Positions 1-7,895 of a stretch of 55,062 nucleotides of DNA are shown piece after piece; position 1 is the first letter of the stretch; every line of letters starts with the position of its first letter. The stretch lies in the NCBI GenBank assembly GCA_025928655.1, contig JAICJC010000008.1:1-55062 (forward strand), in the 5' to 3' direction. The notes under the pieces were generated by a model. It was not told the DNA's origin and made no database searches. It worked only from the letters and a program-made list of their open reading frames with translations. This DNA comes from Thermoleophilia bacterium (GTDB lineage Bacteria > Actinomycetota > Thermoleophilia > Gaiellales > JAICJC01). Made by a program: the position numbers and the translations under genes.

Positions 1-3
1 CGG

Positions 4-768
4 TCAGCTGGTCGCGATCGCGGGGGCCGCCCCCCAGCGGGGAGCGCTCTCGGGGCCGTTGCCCGCGACGACGGGCGCGTCGGCCCGAAAGCCCCTGATG
101 AGCGGGTAGAGGCCGAGGAAGAGCTCCCACACGAACTCGGGGATGGTGGCGAGGCTCTGAACCGTCCCCTGGGTTTCGATGGTGCCGAACATGGCAAGGA
201 CGCCGGTGATGCAGATCAGCGGCCCCGCGACCAGACCCAGCATGGCCATGCGCCTCGGCACGAGGCGGGAGCGGTACATCAGGTAGCCGAGCAGAAGGCC
301 GTTGCCGACGCCGACCACGAACCCGGGCCCGAGCAGGAACGTCCAGTCCTTGATCGCAGCCAGCGTGTAGGTGATCGAGCCGACGACGGCCTGGCTCCCG
401 GCAGGCGGGCTGTCGCGCAGCCCCACCACCGCGATCACGCTGAGGATTCCGACCAGGATGAAGGTGCACTCCATCACCCGCGCGGTCACGTAGCCGATCG
501 CGCAGATCTCGCTGACCCGCTTGAGCAGCGGGTACACGACGACGGCGGTGCCGATGTTGGCGATGATCAGCAGCAGCTCCAGGAAGGCGCCGAGGAAGAT
601 GCGGTTGTCGTGGCCGGCCCCGGCGATGTACTGGGCGGGGGTATCCAGCACCGGCTGGTACAGCCACAGCGCGGGGATCGACGTGATGAAGGTGATCAGA
701 TAGAGCGCTCCGAACGTCCTCGAGATCCGGCGCAGCTCCGGCCGTGAAACCGGGCGGTCGTAGTCCAC
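4..768 (-). CDS. DUF4386 family integral membrane protein
   Basis: The 254-residue product has the DUF4386 pattern: a short charged N-terminus, a first membrane segment around residues 20-38, and about six more hydrophobic helices with loop motifs typical of the family (for example VMECTFILVG). Its function is unknown in all organisms. The start is GTG at 768, chosen because AGGAGG lies about 7 bases upstream. A minus-strand promoter-like pair at 905-933 points at it, so it may belong to the regulon of the winged-helix gene that follows. Membrane topology and family are clear; role is not. Confidence 0.88.
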   Translation of the reverse strand: MDYDRPVSRPELRRISRTFGALYLITFITSIPALWLYQPVLDTPAQYIAGAGHDNRIFLGAFLELLLIIANIGTAVVVYPLLKRVSEICAIGYVTARVMECTFILVGILSVIAVVGLRDSPPAGSQAVVGSITYTLAAIKDWTFLLGPGFVVGVGNGLLLGYLMYRSRLVPRRMAMLGLVAGPLICITGVLAMFGTIETQGTVQSLATIPEFVWELFLGLYPLIRGFRADAPVVAGNGPESAPRWGAAPAIATS

Positions 769-904
769 AGTCTCCCTCCTTCGAAACGGGCGGCAGCGCT
801 CGCTGTCGCCGGGTGGGGCGGCAGGTGCGTATCGCCCTGCCGCTCACCTACGCTTGGCGCCCCGGGGACTCCCCAGTAGACTGGTGGGGCGATGCAGGAA
901 GCAG

Positions 905-933
905 ACTTTAGAAGTCTCGACTCATGAAGTCAA
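905..933 (-). promoter_or_regulatory. Outward promoter overlapping left operator arm
   Basis: Read on the minus strand, TTGACT (928-933) is followed after 17 bases by TAAAGT (905-910), a fair sigma-70 promoter aimed at the DUF4386 gene. The -35 hexamer lies inside the inverted-repeat arm 922-943. A perfect small inverted repeat, AGACTT-TAG-AAGTCT, covers 903-917 and overlaps the -10. Inferred from sequence only. Confidence 0.5.
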
Positions 934-943
934 GTTCCGGAGA
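922..943 (+). repeat. Left arm of long-range inverted repeat (operator candidate)
   Basis: The 22 bases beginning TCATGAAGTCAAGT match the reverse complement of 1333-1354 at 21 of 22 positions. The arm contains the ATG at 924 proposed as the regulator start, so binding here could also affect the regulator itself. Confidence 0.8.
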
Positions 944-1295
944 TGAGGTGCACGGGATCGGCGCGCCTGTCGCGTCCATTCCCCCGGCTGCGGCCGGTGG
1001 GTCCCCGGGCTGGCGGTTCGTGACCAATCACGCCCGCGTGCTCGAGACCATTGCGCGCGACCCTGCCATCCGTCTGCGAGACGTCGCCCTCATCGTCGGC
1101 GTCACGGAGCGGACCGCCGCGCAGATCGCCGACGATCTGGTCCGAGCCGGCTACCTCTCGAAAACGCGCGACGGCCGCCGGAACCGATACGAGGTGCATG
1201 GCGAGCTCCCGCTCCGCCACCCGCGACACCAGCACCGCACGGTTGGCGACCTGCTCCGGTTCCTCGACGCGCCGCCGGGGGGCGACTCCGCCTAG
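924..1295 (+). CDS. Winged helix-turn-helix transcriptional regulator
   Basis: The product has 123 residues. A winged-helix domain spans about residues 31-100; the recognition region reads RLRDVALIVGVTERTAAQI, followed by a wing with GYLSKTRDGRRNRYEV and the family-typical ELPLRHP. This matches a common actinobacterial MarR/ArsR-like family. The first 30 residues are low-complexity, so a later GTG start near 1020 is possible; ATG 924 has no clear ribosome site and lies in the repeat arm. The gene sits between two outward-facing copies of the same promoter/operator, so it probably controls DUF4386 to the left and the MMPL operon to the right. Confidence 0.8.
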   Translation: MKSSSGDEVHGIGAPVASIPPAAAGGSPGWRFVTNHARVLETIARDPAIRLRDVALIVGVTERTAAQIADDLVRAGYLSKTRDGRRNRYEVHGELPLRHPRHQHRTVGDLLRFLDAPPGGDSA

Positions 1296-1332
1296 GCCTG
1301 CGGTGGGGTACGAACGCCACGTATGAAGTTGG

Positions 1333-1354
1333 TCTCCGGCACTTGACTTCATGA
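1333..1354 (+). repeat. Right arm of long-range inverted repeat (operator candidate)
   Basis: Inverted copy of 922-943 with a single mismatch. It overlaps the -35 element of the promoter driving the MMPL gene. Confidence 0.8.
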
Positions 1355-1370
1355 ATCGGATGACTATACT
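1343..1370 (+). promoter_or_regulatory. Sigma-70-type promoter of the MMPL operon
   Basis: TTGACT (1343-1348), a 16-base spacer and TATACT (1365-1370) form a near-consensus promoter, conspicuously AT-rich in this GC-rich region. It lies about 105 bases upstream of the MMPL start, with the right operator arm covering the -35, which fits repression by the winged-helix protein. Confidence 0.7.
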
Positions 1371-1475
1371 CGCGTCTTCGCGCTCGAACCGGCAGGTCGA
1401 AGGCGGAACGCGTTTCTGGCGTTAAAGAGGGCGCGAGGAGATGGGACGGGCCACGACTCCACGGAAGGAGTGACC

Positions 1476-3683
1476 ATGACCTTCACCGAGCGTTGGGCAC
1501 GCCGCGCCGCCATGCGGCCGAAGCGCACGCTGGCCGCATGGGTCGCCGCGTTGATCGTCGGTGCTGGACTCGCGATGGCCCTGCTGGGAGGGGCGCTGAC
1601 GACCGAGGGCAATCTCACCGGGTCTCCTGATTCGAAGCAGGCGTCCGACCTCGTCAAGGAACGGCTCGGTCGGGAGGCCCCGCTTCGCGACATGGTGATC
1701 GTCCAGTCGGCGGCCATGACCGCCGGCGACCCCGGCTTCCGGGCATTCGTCCAGCGGCTGCACGGGCAGCTCGCGTCCCTGGGAACCGGCACGGTGACCG
1801 TCGCCCGAAGCTACTACGAATCGCACGACTCCTCGCTGGTATCCCGCGATGGCCACACGATGCTTCTGCCGATCCGCGTCGCGGGGAAGATGGCCCACGC
1901 GCACGAGCACGTCGGCCCCGTCCTCAACGTCGTCGACCGGGCCAACGGGCAGCAGGGGTTCCGCGTCCTCGCGACCGGAGACGCGACGATCGGTCGCGAC
2001 TTCATGGAGGTGTCGGACAGCGACCTGCGACGCGGCGAGGGGATCGGCATCCCCGCTGCGCTCGTCATCCTGGTGTTGGTGTTCGGCGCACTGGTCGCCG
2101 CGTTCGTTCCCGTAATCATGGCGGTGTTCGCGATCATCCTGGCCGTCGCGCTGGTCGCGGTCGTCGGGCATGCCATGCCGCTGAGCTACTACGCCATCAA
2201 CATGCTCACCTTCATGGGATTGGCGGTCGGGATCGACTACTCCCTCTTCATCGTGTCGCGCTATCGCGAGGAGCGCGCACGGGGACGCGAGAAGATCGAT
2301 GCGATCGCCGCATCCGGCTCCACCGCGAGCCGCGCCGTGCTGTTCAGCGGGATGACGGTCGTGCTCGCGCTGGTCGGCATGCTGATCGTGCCGACCCAGG
2401 TCTTCGTCAGCCTCGCCGTCGGCGCGATCCTGGTCGTCCTGGTGGCGGTGGTCGCTGCGCTGACGCTCCTGCCTGCGCTGCTCAGCGTGCTCGGCGATCG
2501 CATCAACGCCGTTCGCATCCCGTTCGTTCGCCAGACCGGCGGCGACGATGGGCAGCACGGGATGTGGGGCCGCGTCGTGCGCCTCGTCATGCGCCGACCC
2601 GCCTCCAGCCTGGCCCTCGGGGTGTCACTGCTGCTTCTGGCAGCCGTCCCCGCTCTGGATCTGCATACCGGCTCGGCGGGGATCTCGACCCTCCCCGACG
2701 GCACGAAGTCGAAGCAGGGCTTCCTGATCCTCGATCGCCAGTTCTCGGCCGGCGATGTCAGCCCCGGCGAGATCGTGATCGACGGTCGGGTCACAAGCCC
2801 ACAGGTCCGGGCGGCGATCTCCAAGCTCACCACCGAGCTGAAGACCGACGACCGCTTCGGCCGGGCGAAGCTCGAGACACACCCGAAGGAGCGCCTCGCC
2901 ATCCTCACAGTCCCCATCGCGGGCGACCCGAGCGGCAAGACCGCTCTGGCCTCGATCCACGCCTTGCGCGACACCTACATCCCAGGTGCCTTCCAGGCCG
3001 CGGACGCCCACGTCGTGGTCGGGGGCGCCGCTGCGATCAACGTCGACTACTTCGCGGTCACCGACCACTACCTGCCGATCGTCTTCGCGCTCGTCCTCGG
3101 CCTCAGCTTCATCCTGCTCCTGGTCGCCTTCCGGAGCATCGTCGTGCCTCTGACGAGCATCGCCATGAACCTGCTCTCGGTCGGAGCCGCCTACGGCTTG
3201 TTGGTGCTCGTGACGCAGAAGGGCTATCTGACCGGAGTGCTCGGGTTCCAGCGGGTCGAGACCGTCGAGGCATGGGTGCCGCTGTTCCTCTTCTCGGTGC
3301 TCTTCGGCCTGTCGATGGACTATCAGGTGTTCCTGCTGTCTCGCATCCGCGAGCGCTACGACGCGACCGGCGAGGCCCGCGAGTCGGTGGCATACGGGAT
3401 CGGTTCGACCGCCCGCCTGATCACGGGCGCAGCGCTGATCATGGTCGTGGTGTTCGCCGGCTTCGCCTCGGGCGAGCTCGTGATGTTCCAGCAGATGGGC
3501 TTCGGCCTTGCCGTCGCCATCCTGCTCGACGCCACCCTCATTCGCACGATCCTGATGCCCGCCACCATGGGGCTGCTCGGTGAGTGGAACTGGTACCTGC
3601 CGCGATTCCTCGAGTGGCTGCCCACCCTGAGCGTCGAAGGGGTGCGCACTCCGGAAGTCCCCCGGCCGGCACCGACCTCGTAG
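1476..3683 (+). CDS. MMPL/RND family transporter
   Basis: The 735-residue protein has the two-fold MMPL layout: TM1 near residues 20-42, an extracytoplasmic domain, a cluster of five to six helices around 190-345 with GIDYSLFIVSRYREE, then a repeat with a second loop and helices at the C-terminus containing the matching GLSMDYQVFLLSRIRERY. The paired D-Y motifs are the proton-relay segments of the family. ATG 1476 is preferred over GTG 1470, because GGAAGGAG at 1463-1470 is correctly spaced only for the ATG. It is probably a proton-driven exporter of a lipid or hydrophobic compound; the substrate cannot be told. First gene of an operon with the multicopper oxidase. Confidence 0.93.
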   Translation: MTFTERWARRAAMRPKRTLAAWVAALIVGAGLAMALLGGALTTEGNLTGSPDSKQASDLVKERLGREAPLRDMVIVQSAAMTAGDPGFRAFVQRLHGQLASLGTGTVTVARSYYESHDSSLVSRDGHTMLLPIRVAGKMAHAHEHVGPVLNVVDRANGQQGFRVLATGDATIGRDFMEVSDSDLRRGEGIGIPAALVILVLVFGALVAAFVPVIMAVFAIILAVALVAVVGHAMPLSYYAINMLTFMGLAVGIDYSLFIVSRYREERARGREKIDAIAASGSTASRAVLFSGMTVVLALVGMLIVPTQVFVSLAVGAILVVLVAVVAALTLLPALLSVLGDRINAVRIPFVRQTGGDDGQHGMWGRVVRLVMRRPASSLALGVSLLLLAAVPALDLHTGSAGISTLPDGTKSKQGFLILDRQFSAGDVSPGEIVIDGRVTSPQVRAAISKLTTELKTDDRFGRAKLETHPKERLAILTVPIAGDPSGKTALASIHALRDTYIPGAFQAADAHVVVGGAAAINVDYFAVTDHYLPIVFALVLGLSFILLLVAFRSIVVPLTSIAMNLLSVGAAYGLLVLVTQKGYLTGVLGFQRVETVEAWVPLFLFSVLFGLSMDYQVFLLSRIRERYDATGEARESVAYGIGSTARLITGAALIMVVVFAGFASGELVMFQQMGFGLAVAILLDATLIRTILMPATMGLLGEWNWYLPRFLEWLPTLSVEGVRTPEVPRPAPTS

Positions 3684-3720
3684 CGGTGCCGCGCATCCAT
3701 TCTGAACAAAGGAAACGGCG

Positions 3721-5430
3721 ATGACCGACACATTTCCCACCGACACGACCGGACTCTCCGACGCCGTGCGGAGCGACATCATCGAGCTGGGTGACGGCGA
3801 CCGGCTCCGGCTGGGGATCTCTCCCGTGCGCAAACGGCTGGGCGACCAGACGGTGCGGATGCTCGGCTACAACGGGTCGATCCCCGGGCCGACCCTCCGC
3901 GTCCCGGAGGGGGCGGAGGTGCAGGTGGAGGTCCACAACGAGGGCGATCACGAGGCGACCGTTCACTGGCACGGGCTGCGGCTCGAAAACAATTCCGACG
4001 GGACGCACGAGACGCAGCCGCTGATCCCGGTCGGGGGCGACTTCTCGTGCCGGGTGCAGTTCCCCGACCCGGGCCTGTACTGGTACCACCCGCACGTCCG
4101 CGAGGACTACGGCCAGGAGATGGGCCTGTACGGCAACTGCGTCGTCGTCCCGCGCGACCCGGACTACTGGCCGCCTGTGCACCGCGAGCTCGTGCTGACG
4201 CTCGACGACGTCCTGATCGAGGACGGGAAAGTGGCGCCGTTCAGTCGCACGGAGACGAACTACGCCGCGATGGGACGGTTCGGGAACCTGCTGCTCATCG
4301 CCGGGGAGCCCCATCTCGACCTCCCGGTCGCAAACGGCGAGGTGATCCGGCTGTACCTCACCAACACCGCCAACACCCGCGTCTTCAACGTGGCCCTCCC
4401 GGGCGCCCGGATGAAGCTGGTCGGCGGCGACAGCGGCCGCGTCGAGCACGAGCGGTTCGTCGACTCGGTCATCCTGGCGCCGAGCGAGCGGGTGATCGTG
4501 GACGTGATGTTCGACCGTCCGGGAAGCTTCGTGCTCGAGCACCGGACGCCGGAGCGCAGCCACCCGCTCGCAGACGTCGACGTCGCGGAGGATCGTGCCG
4601 AGCCCTCGCTCGAGGACGCGTTCGCCCGGCTTCGCACGAACCCCGAGTTCGCGGAGGAGCGCGCGCGGTTGGACGCCGAGCTCGCCGCCGAGCCGGACAG
4701 GACGCTCGCCTTCGTGGCCGAGATGGACATGGACGCCCCCGCCCTGGCCGCGGGCGAAGAGCTCGTCTACGCGTGTCCGATGCACCCCGACGTCGTCAGC
4801 CAGGAGCCGGACAAGTGCCCGCAGTGCGGCATGAAGCTCCTGCCCGTCGCCGCCCCGAGCGGCTATGCCTGTCCCATGCATCCCGAGGTGACCGGCGACC
4901 AGCCGGACCGGTGCCCGAAGTGCGGGATGAAGCTCGTGCCGGCGCGGCTTGTCGGAAGCGGCGAGGGGGGCTCGCACGAGCATGCACACGAGCACGAGCA
5001 CGGCGACCACCAGCACGAGGCCGGCGGGATCGAGTGGGAAGACGACATGGTCGACGTGAACCGCCTGACGACCCCGGCCAACACGCGCTGGAAGCTGATC
5101 GACCGCCCCACCGGGGACGAGAACCACGCCATCACCTGGCGATTCCGCGTCGGCGATCGGGTCAAGATCCGGCTCGTCAACGAGATGGACTCGGACCATC
5201 CGATGCACCACCCGTTCCACGTGCACGGCGCCGGCCGGTTCCTGATCCTGGCGCGAGACGGCCGGCCGGAGGAGAGCCTGGTCTGGAAGGACACGGTGTT
5301 GATCCGCACCGGCGAGACGGTCGACATCCTGCTCGACGTCACCAACCCCGGCCGGTGGATGGCGCACTGTCACATCGCCGAGCACCACGAGAGCGGGATG
5401 ATGTTCAGCTTCGACGTCGAGCCGGCCTGA
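3721..5430 (+). CDS. Multicopper oxidase with two internal heavy-metal-binding modules
   Basis: 569 residues. All four copper-ligand motifs are present: HWHG (82-85), HPH (123-125), HPMHHPFHVH (493-502) and HCHIAEHHESGM (549-560), so a T1 and a trinuclear centre should form. Between the second and third cupredoxin domains lie two copies of a CPMHP...CxxCGMK zinc/copper-binding module (about 350-376 and 382-408) followed by a His-rich linker near 420-435. Such modules usually sit at the N-terminus of copper ATPases or CusB-type proteins. No signal peptide or Tat motif is visible, which is odd for an oxidase of this class. Lies 37 bases after the MMPL gene; ATG 3721 follows AAAGGAAA-type purines. 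Confidence 0.92.
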   Translation: MTDTFPTDTTGLSDAVRSDIIELGDGDRLRLGISPVRKRLGDQTVRMLGYNGSIPGPTLRVPEGAEVQVEVHNEGDHEATVHWHGLRLENNSDGTHETQPLIPVGGDFSCRVQFPDPGLYWYHPHVREDYGQEMGLYGNCVVVPRDPDYWPPVHRELVLTLDDVLIEDGKVAPFSRTETNYAAMGRFGNLLLIAGEPHLDLPVANGEVIRLYLTNTANTRVFNVALPGARMKLVGGDSGRVEHERFVDSVILAPSERVIVDVMFDRPGSFVLEHRTPERSHPLADVDVAEDRAEPSLEDAFARLRTNPEFAEERARLDAELAAEPDRTLAFVAEMDMDAPALAAGEELVYACPMHPDVVSQEPDKCPQCGMKLLPVAAPSGYACPMHPEVTGDQPDRCPKCGMKLVPARLVGSGEGGSHEHAHEHEHGDHQHEAGGIEWEDDMVDVNRLTTPANTRWKLIDRPTGDENHAITWRFRVGDRVKIRLVNEMDSDHPMHHPFHVHGAGRFLILARDGRPEESLVWKDTVLIRTGETVDILLDVTNPGRWMAHCHIAEHHESGMMFSFDVEPA

Positions 5431-5454
5431 CCGCGGCGCCCCCGCTTCTCGCCC

Positions 5455-6555
5455 ATGACCCTGCACGACGTTCACCACTCCTCGACCCCGGAGCCCCACG
5501 CGGAGCCGGACGGTCGCTACGAGGTGCTCGTGATCGGCGCCGGCCAGGCCGGGCTCACCGCCGGGTACTTCCTCCAGCGGGCGGGTCTTCGCTTCCTGAT
5601 CGTCGACGCCGCCGACCGGGTCGGGTCGGCGTGGTCGCAGCGTTGGGACTCCCTCGTCCTCTTCACCCCGCGCCGGTACAACGCCATGCCCGGATTGCCC
5701 TTCGACGGCGAGCCTGATCGGGAGCCGACGCGTGACGAGGTGATCGACTACCTCCACCGCTACGCGGCCGAGCTCGGCCTGCCGGTCGAGCTGAACAGCC
5801 CCGTCGTCACGCTCGAGCACCGGGAGGGGCACTACGCTGCCGGGCTTCCCGGGCGGACGATCCTGGCCGACCAGGTCATCATCGCGACCGGCCCGTTCCA
5901 GCAGCCGCGAATCCCCGCCTTTGCGTCGTCGCTCGATCCCGGCGTCCACCAGGCGCACAGCACGGGCTACCGGCAACCGAGCGACCTGCCGCGGGGACGG
6001 GTCGTCGTCGTCGGGGGCGGCAATACCGGCTATCAGATCGCGGAGGAACTGGCCTCCGACCGCGACGTCGTCCTCGCCGTCGGGTCACGCCAGACCCCTC
6101 TGCCGCTGCACCTGTTGGGACGACAGATCTTCTGGTGGCTGACGAAGCTCCGCCTGCTCGACATCTCGATCGACTCGCGCCTTGGCCGCCGGCTCGGGGG
6201 GCGGGAGACGCTGATCGGGTCGAGCCCCCGGAAGGCGAGGCGCCGAGGGGTCGTGCTCAAGCCGAGGGCCGAAGCGGTCGCCGGCCGTGCGGTTCGGTTC
6301 GCCGACGGCACCGAGGTGGAGGCCGATGCCGTCATCTGGGCCACCGGGTACCAGTCCGACTACTCGTGGCTGAGGGTGCCGGTCGTCGGCGGCGACGGTC
6401 GTGTCCGCCATCGCCGCGGCGTCACCGATCACCCGGGCCTGTACGTTCTCGGCCTGGCCTGGCAGCACACCCGCGGCTCGGCCCTGCTCGGGCTCGTCGC
6501 CGACGACGCGAGATACCTCAGCGAGCAGGTCGTCGCCCGAGCACGAGCCGGGTAG
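5455..6555 (+). CDS. FAD/NAD(P)-binding flavoprotein (CzcO/FMO-like)
   Basis: 366 residues with two dinucleotide-binding motifs: an FAD site VIGAGQAGLTAGY near residue 25 and an NADPH site VVGGGNTGYQIAEEL near residue 185, separated by RWDSLVLFTPRRY, a pattern of the flavin monooxygenase-like proteins often annotated as involved in K+ transport. A late ATG-GY motif (WATGYQSDYSWL) is also typical. The start is 24 bases after the oxidase stop, so it is probably the third gene of the MMPL operon. Substrate unknown; a monooxygenase or disulfide reductase role is possible. Confidence 0.88.
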   Translation: MTLHDVHHSSTPEPHAEPDGRYEVLVIGAGQAGLTAGYFLQRAGLRFLIVDAADRVGSAWSQRWDSLVLFTPRRYNAMPGLPFDGEPDREPTRDEVIDYLHRYAAELGLPVELNSPVVTLEHREGHYAAGLPGRTILADQVIIATGPFQQPRIPAFASSLDPGVHQAHSTGYRQPSDLPRGRVVVVGGGNTGYQIAEELASDRDVVLAVGSRQTPLPLHLLGRQIFWWLTKLRLLDISIDSRLGRRLGGRETLIGSSPRKARRRGVVLKPRAEAVAGRAVRFADGTEVEADAVIWATGYQSDYSWLRVPVVGGDGRVRHRRGVTDHPGLYVLGLAWQHTRGSALLGLVADDARYLSEQVVARARAG

Positions 6556-6561
6556 AAGACG

Positions 6562-6593
6562 CCCGCCCCCCGGCCATGCGGCCGGGGGGCGGG
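6562..6593. terminator. Bidirectional hairpin terminator
   Basis: A perfect 14-bp GC stem (6562-6575 with 6580-6593) closes a 4-base loop ATGC, between two convergent genes. No U tract follows, as is usual in high-GC actinobacteria. Confidence 0.85.
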
Positions 6594-6623
6594 AAGTGCG
6601 TGCGAGTGCGACGCGCTGGGCGG

Positions 6624-7760
6624 CTAGCCCGCGTACGGGGAGGTCGACCCGCGGTGATGCGGCACGTGCAGGTAGACGTTGCCGCGAGCGCGCACCGTGA
6701 CCGCGCCGGCCGTGAAGATCCCGAAGTGGTTGTTTCGGATCACGTTGTGGCGGACGACGATGGTGAGCGGATCGACGCTGCCGACGTACACCCCGGTGGT
6801 GAAGGGGTCGCCGAAGTCGCCGGTGACGTTGTTCGTCCCGATCAGGTTCCCGATCACGCGGTTGCCCCCGAAGCGCTGGCCGGGGAGGTGACTGTGGATG
6901 GTCACGCCCGCGAGCCCGCTGGCCGTGATCCGGTTCCCCACCACCAGGTTGCCGTAGACGGCGCCGCCGGGGACGGGCGAGGCCAGCACGACGCCCGCTC
7001 CGGCCCCCTCCGGGGTGGTCGAGCCGTCGCCGTTGTGCTTCAGGACGTTCCCCTGGATGACGTTGGCGAAGATCCCGCGCGCGCCGCTGACGGTCGAGCC
7101 GAGGTGGTCGGCCAGGATCACGCCGCAGCCCAGGGGGTTGTCGGCGGAGACGTTCCCCACGATCCAGTCATGGGAGGCCGTGGCGCCGGGGATGATGCCG
7201 CCGGCGTCGTTCGCCAGGGTGATGCCGCCGCCGGTGTTGCGCTCGGTCACGTTCCCCTTCACGAGCGACCACGAGCTGCCGTTCAGGTCGATCCCCGTGG
7301 CGGCGTTGCCGGACGCCCAGTTCCCGATGATGCGCGAGTGGTTGGCGAACGAGAAGATCCCGTCACCCGTGGCGCCCACGGCCGTCACACCGCGGACCGT
7401 GACCCACGGCGCCGCGATCGTCACGGCGTTGTTGCCCGTCTGCGCATACAGGGGTGAGTTCGTTCGCATGACCGGCGACGACGGGTTGATGCGGGCGTGG
7501 TGGCCGACCAGCCGGAGCGGCTTCGTCACCACCACATCCTCGTTGTAAGTGCCGCGGCACACGACGACCGTGCCCCCCTTGGCCACCGCGGCGACCGCGG
7601 CGTTGATCGACGCGAAATGCGGGTGGCCGCACCCCTGACTGCCGTGCGATACGAACACCGTGGACGGCCTCGCGTTCGCAGCGGCCGAGCCGGCGAACAT
7701 GACCGTCGCCGCGGCCAGGAGCCCGCCTCCAACGAGCACCCGCGTGAGCGTGCGCCTCAT
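6624..7760 (-). CDS. Secreted right-handed parallel beta-helix protein
   Basis: 378 residues starting with a Sec signal peptide (MRRTLTRVLVGGG then a hydrophobic stretch and a cleavage-like AAANA near residue 29). The rest is repetitive: about ten 20-25-residue rungs rich in N-x-I/V and G-N-x-V patterns (IIGNWASGN, VKGNVTERN, GNLVVGNRI), the signature of pectate-lyase-like or NosD-type beta-helices. The early CRGTYNEDVVV motif is typical of the DUF1565/NosD group. No catalytic residues can be assigned. ATG 7760 follows AAGGAGG. Monocistronic, convergent with the flavoprotein. Confidence 0.87.
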   Translation of the reverse strand: MRRTLTRVLVGGGLLAAATVMFAGSAAANARPSTVFVSHGSQGCGHPHFASINAAVAAVAKGGTVVVCRGTYNEDVVVTKPLRLVGHHARINPSSPVMRTNSPLYAQTGNNAVTIAAPWVTVRGVTAVGATGDGIFSFANHSRIIGNWASGNAATGIDLNGSSWSLVKGNVTERNTGGGITLANDAGGIIPGATASHDWIVGNVSADNPLGCGVILADHLGSTVSGARGIFANVIQGNVLKHNGDGSTTPEGAGAGVVLASPVPGGAVYGNLVVGNRITASGLAGVTIHSHLPGQRFGGNRVIGNLIGTNNVTGDFGDPFTTGVYVGSVDPLTIVVRHNVIRNNHFGIFTAGAVTVRARGNVYLHVPHHRGSTSPYAG

Positions 7761-7808
7761 CCGATCCTCCTTCATTGTGCCCCCGCCACGAGACGTGGCG
7801 GCTCTGCT

Positions 7809-7830
7809 GGCAGATTCTTGCAAATCTGCC
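7809..7830. promoter_or_regulatory. Perfect 22-bp palindrome in divergent intergenic region
   Basis: GGCAGATT - CTTGCA - AATCTGCC: 8-bp perfect arms with a 6-base centre, between the beta-helix gene (start 7760, minus) and the VOC gene (start 7896, plus). Its symmetry and AT-rich core suggest an operator for a dimeric regulator of one or both genes. Confidence 0.55.
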
Positions 7831-7895
7831 CCGGGCAGGGGCCGGGTCACACACTCTCCCCCGAAACCGCGGTAAGGTCGAGCCTGCCGTCGACC

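Noticed and set aside
1470-1475. GTG 1470 as start of the MMPL gene
   Set aside because: It lies on the ribosome-binding site GGAAGGAG itself; ATG 1476 has correct spacing.
3538-5976. 812-codon minus-strand frame opposite the multicopper oxidase
   Set aside because: Shadow of the oxidase, whose copper motifs are intact on the plus strand.
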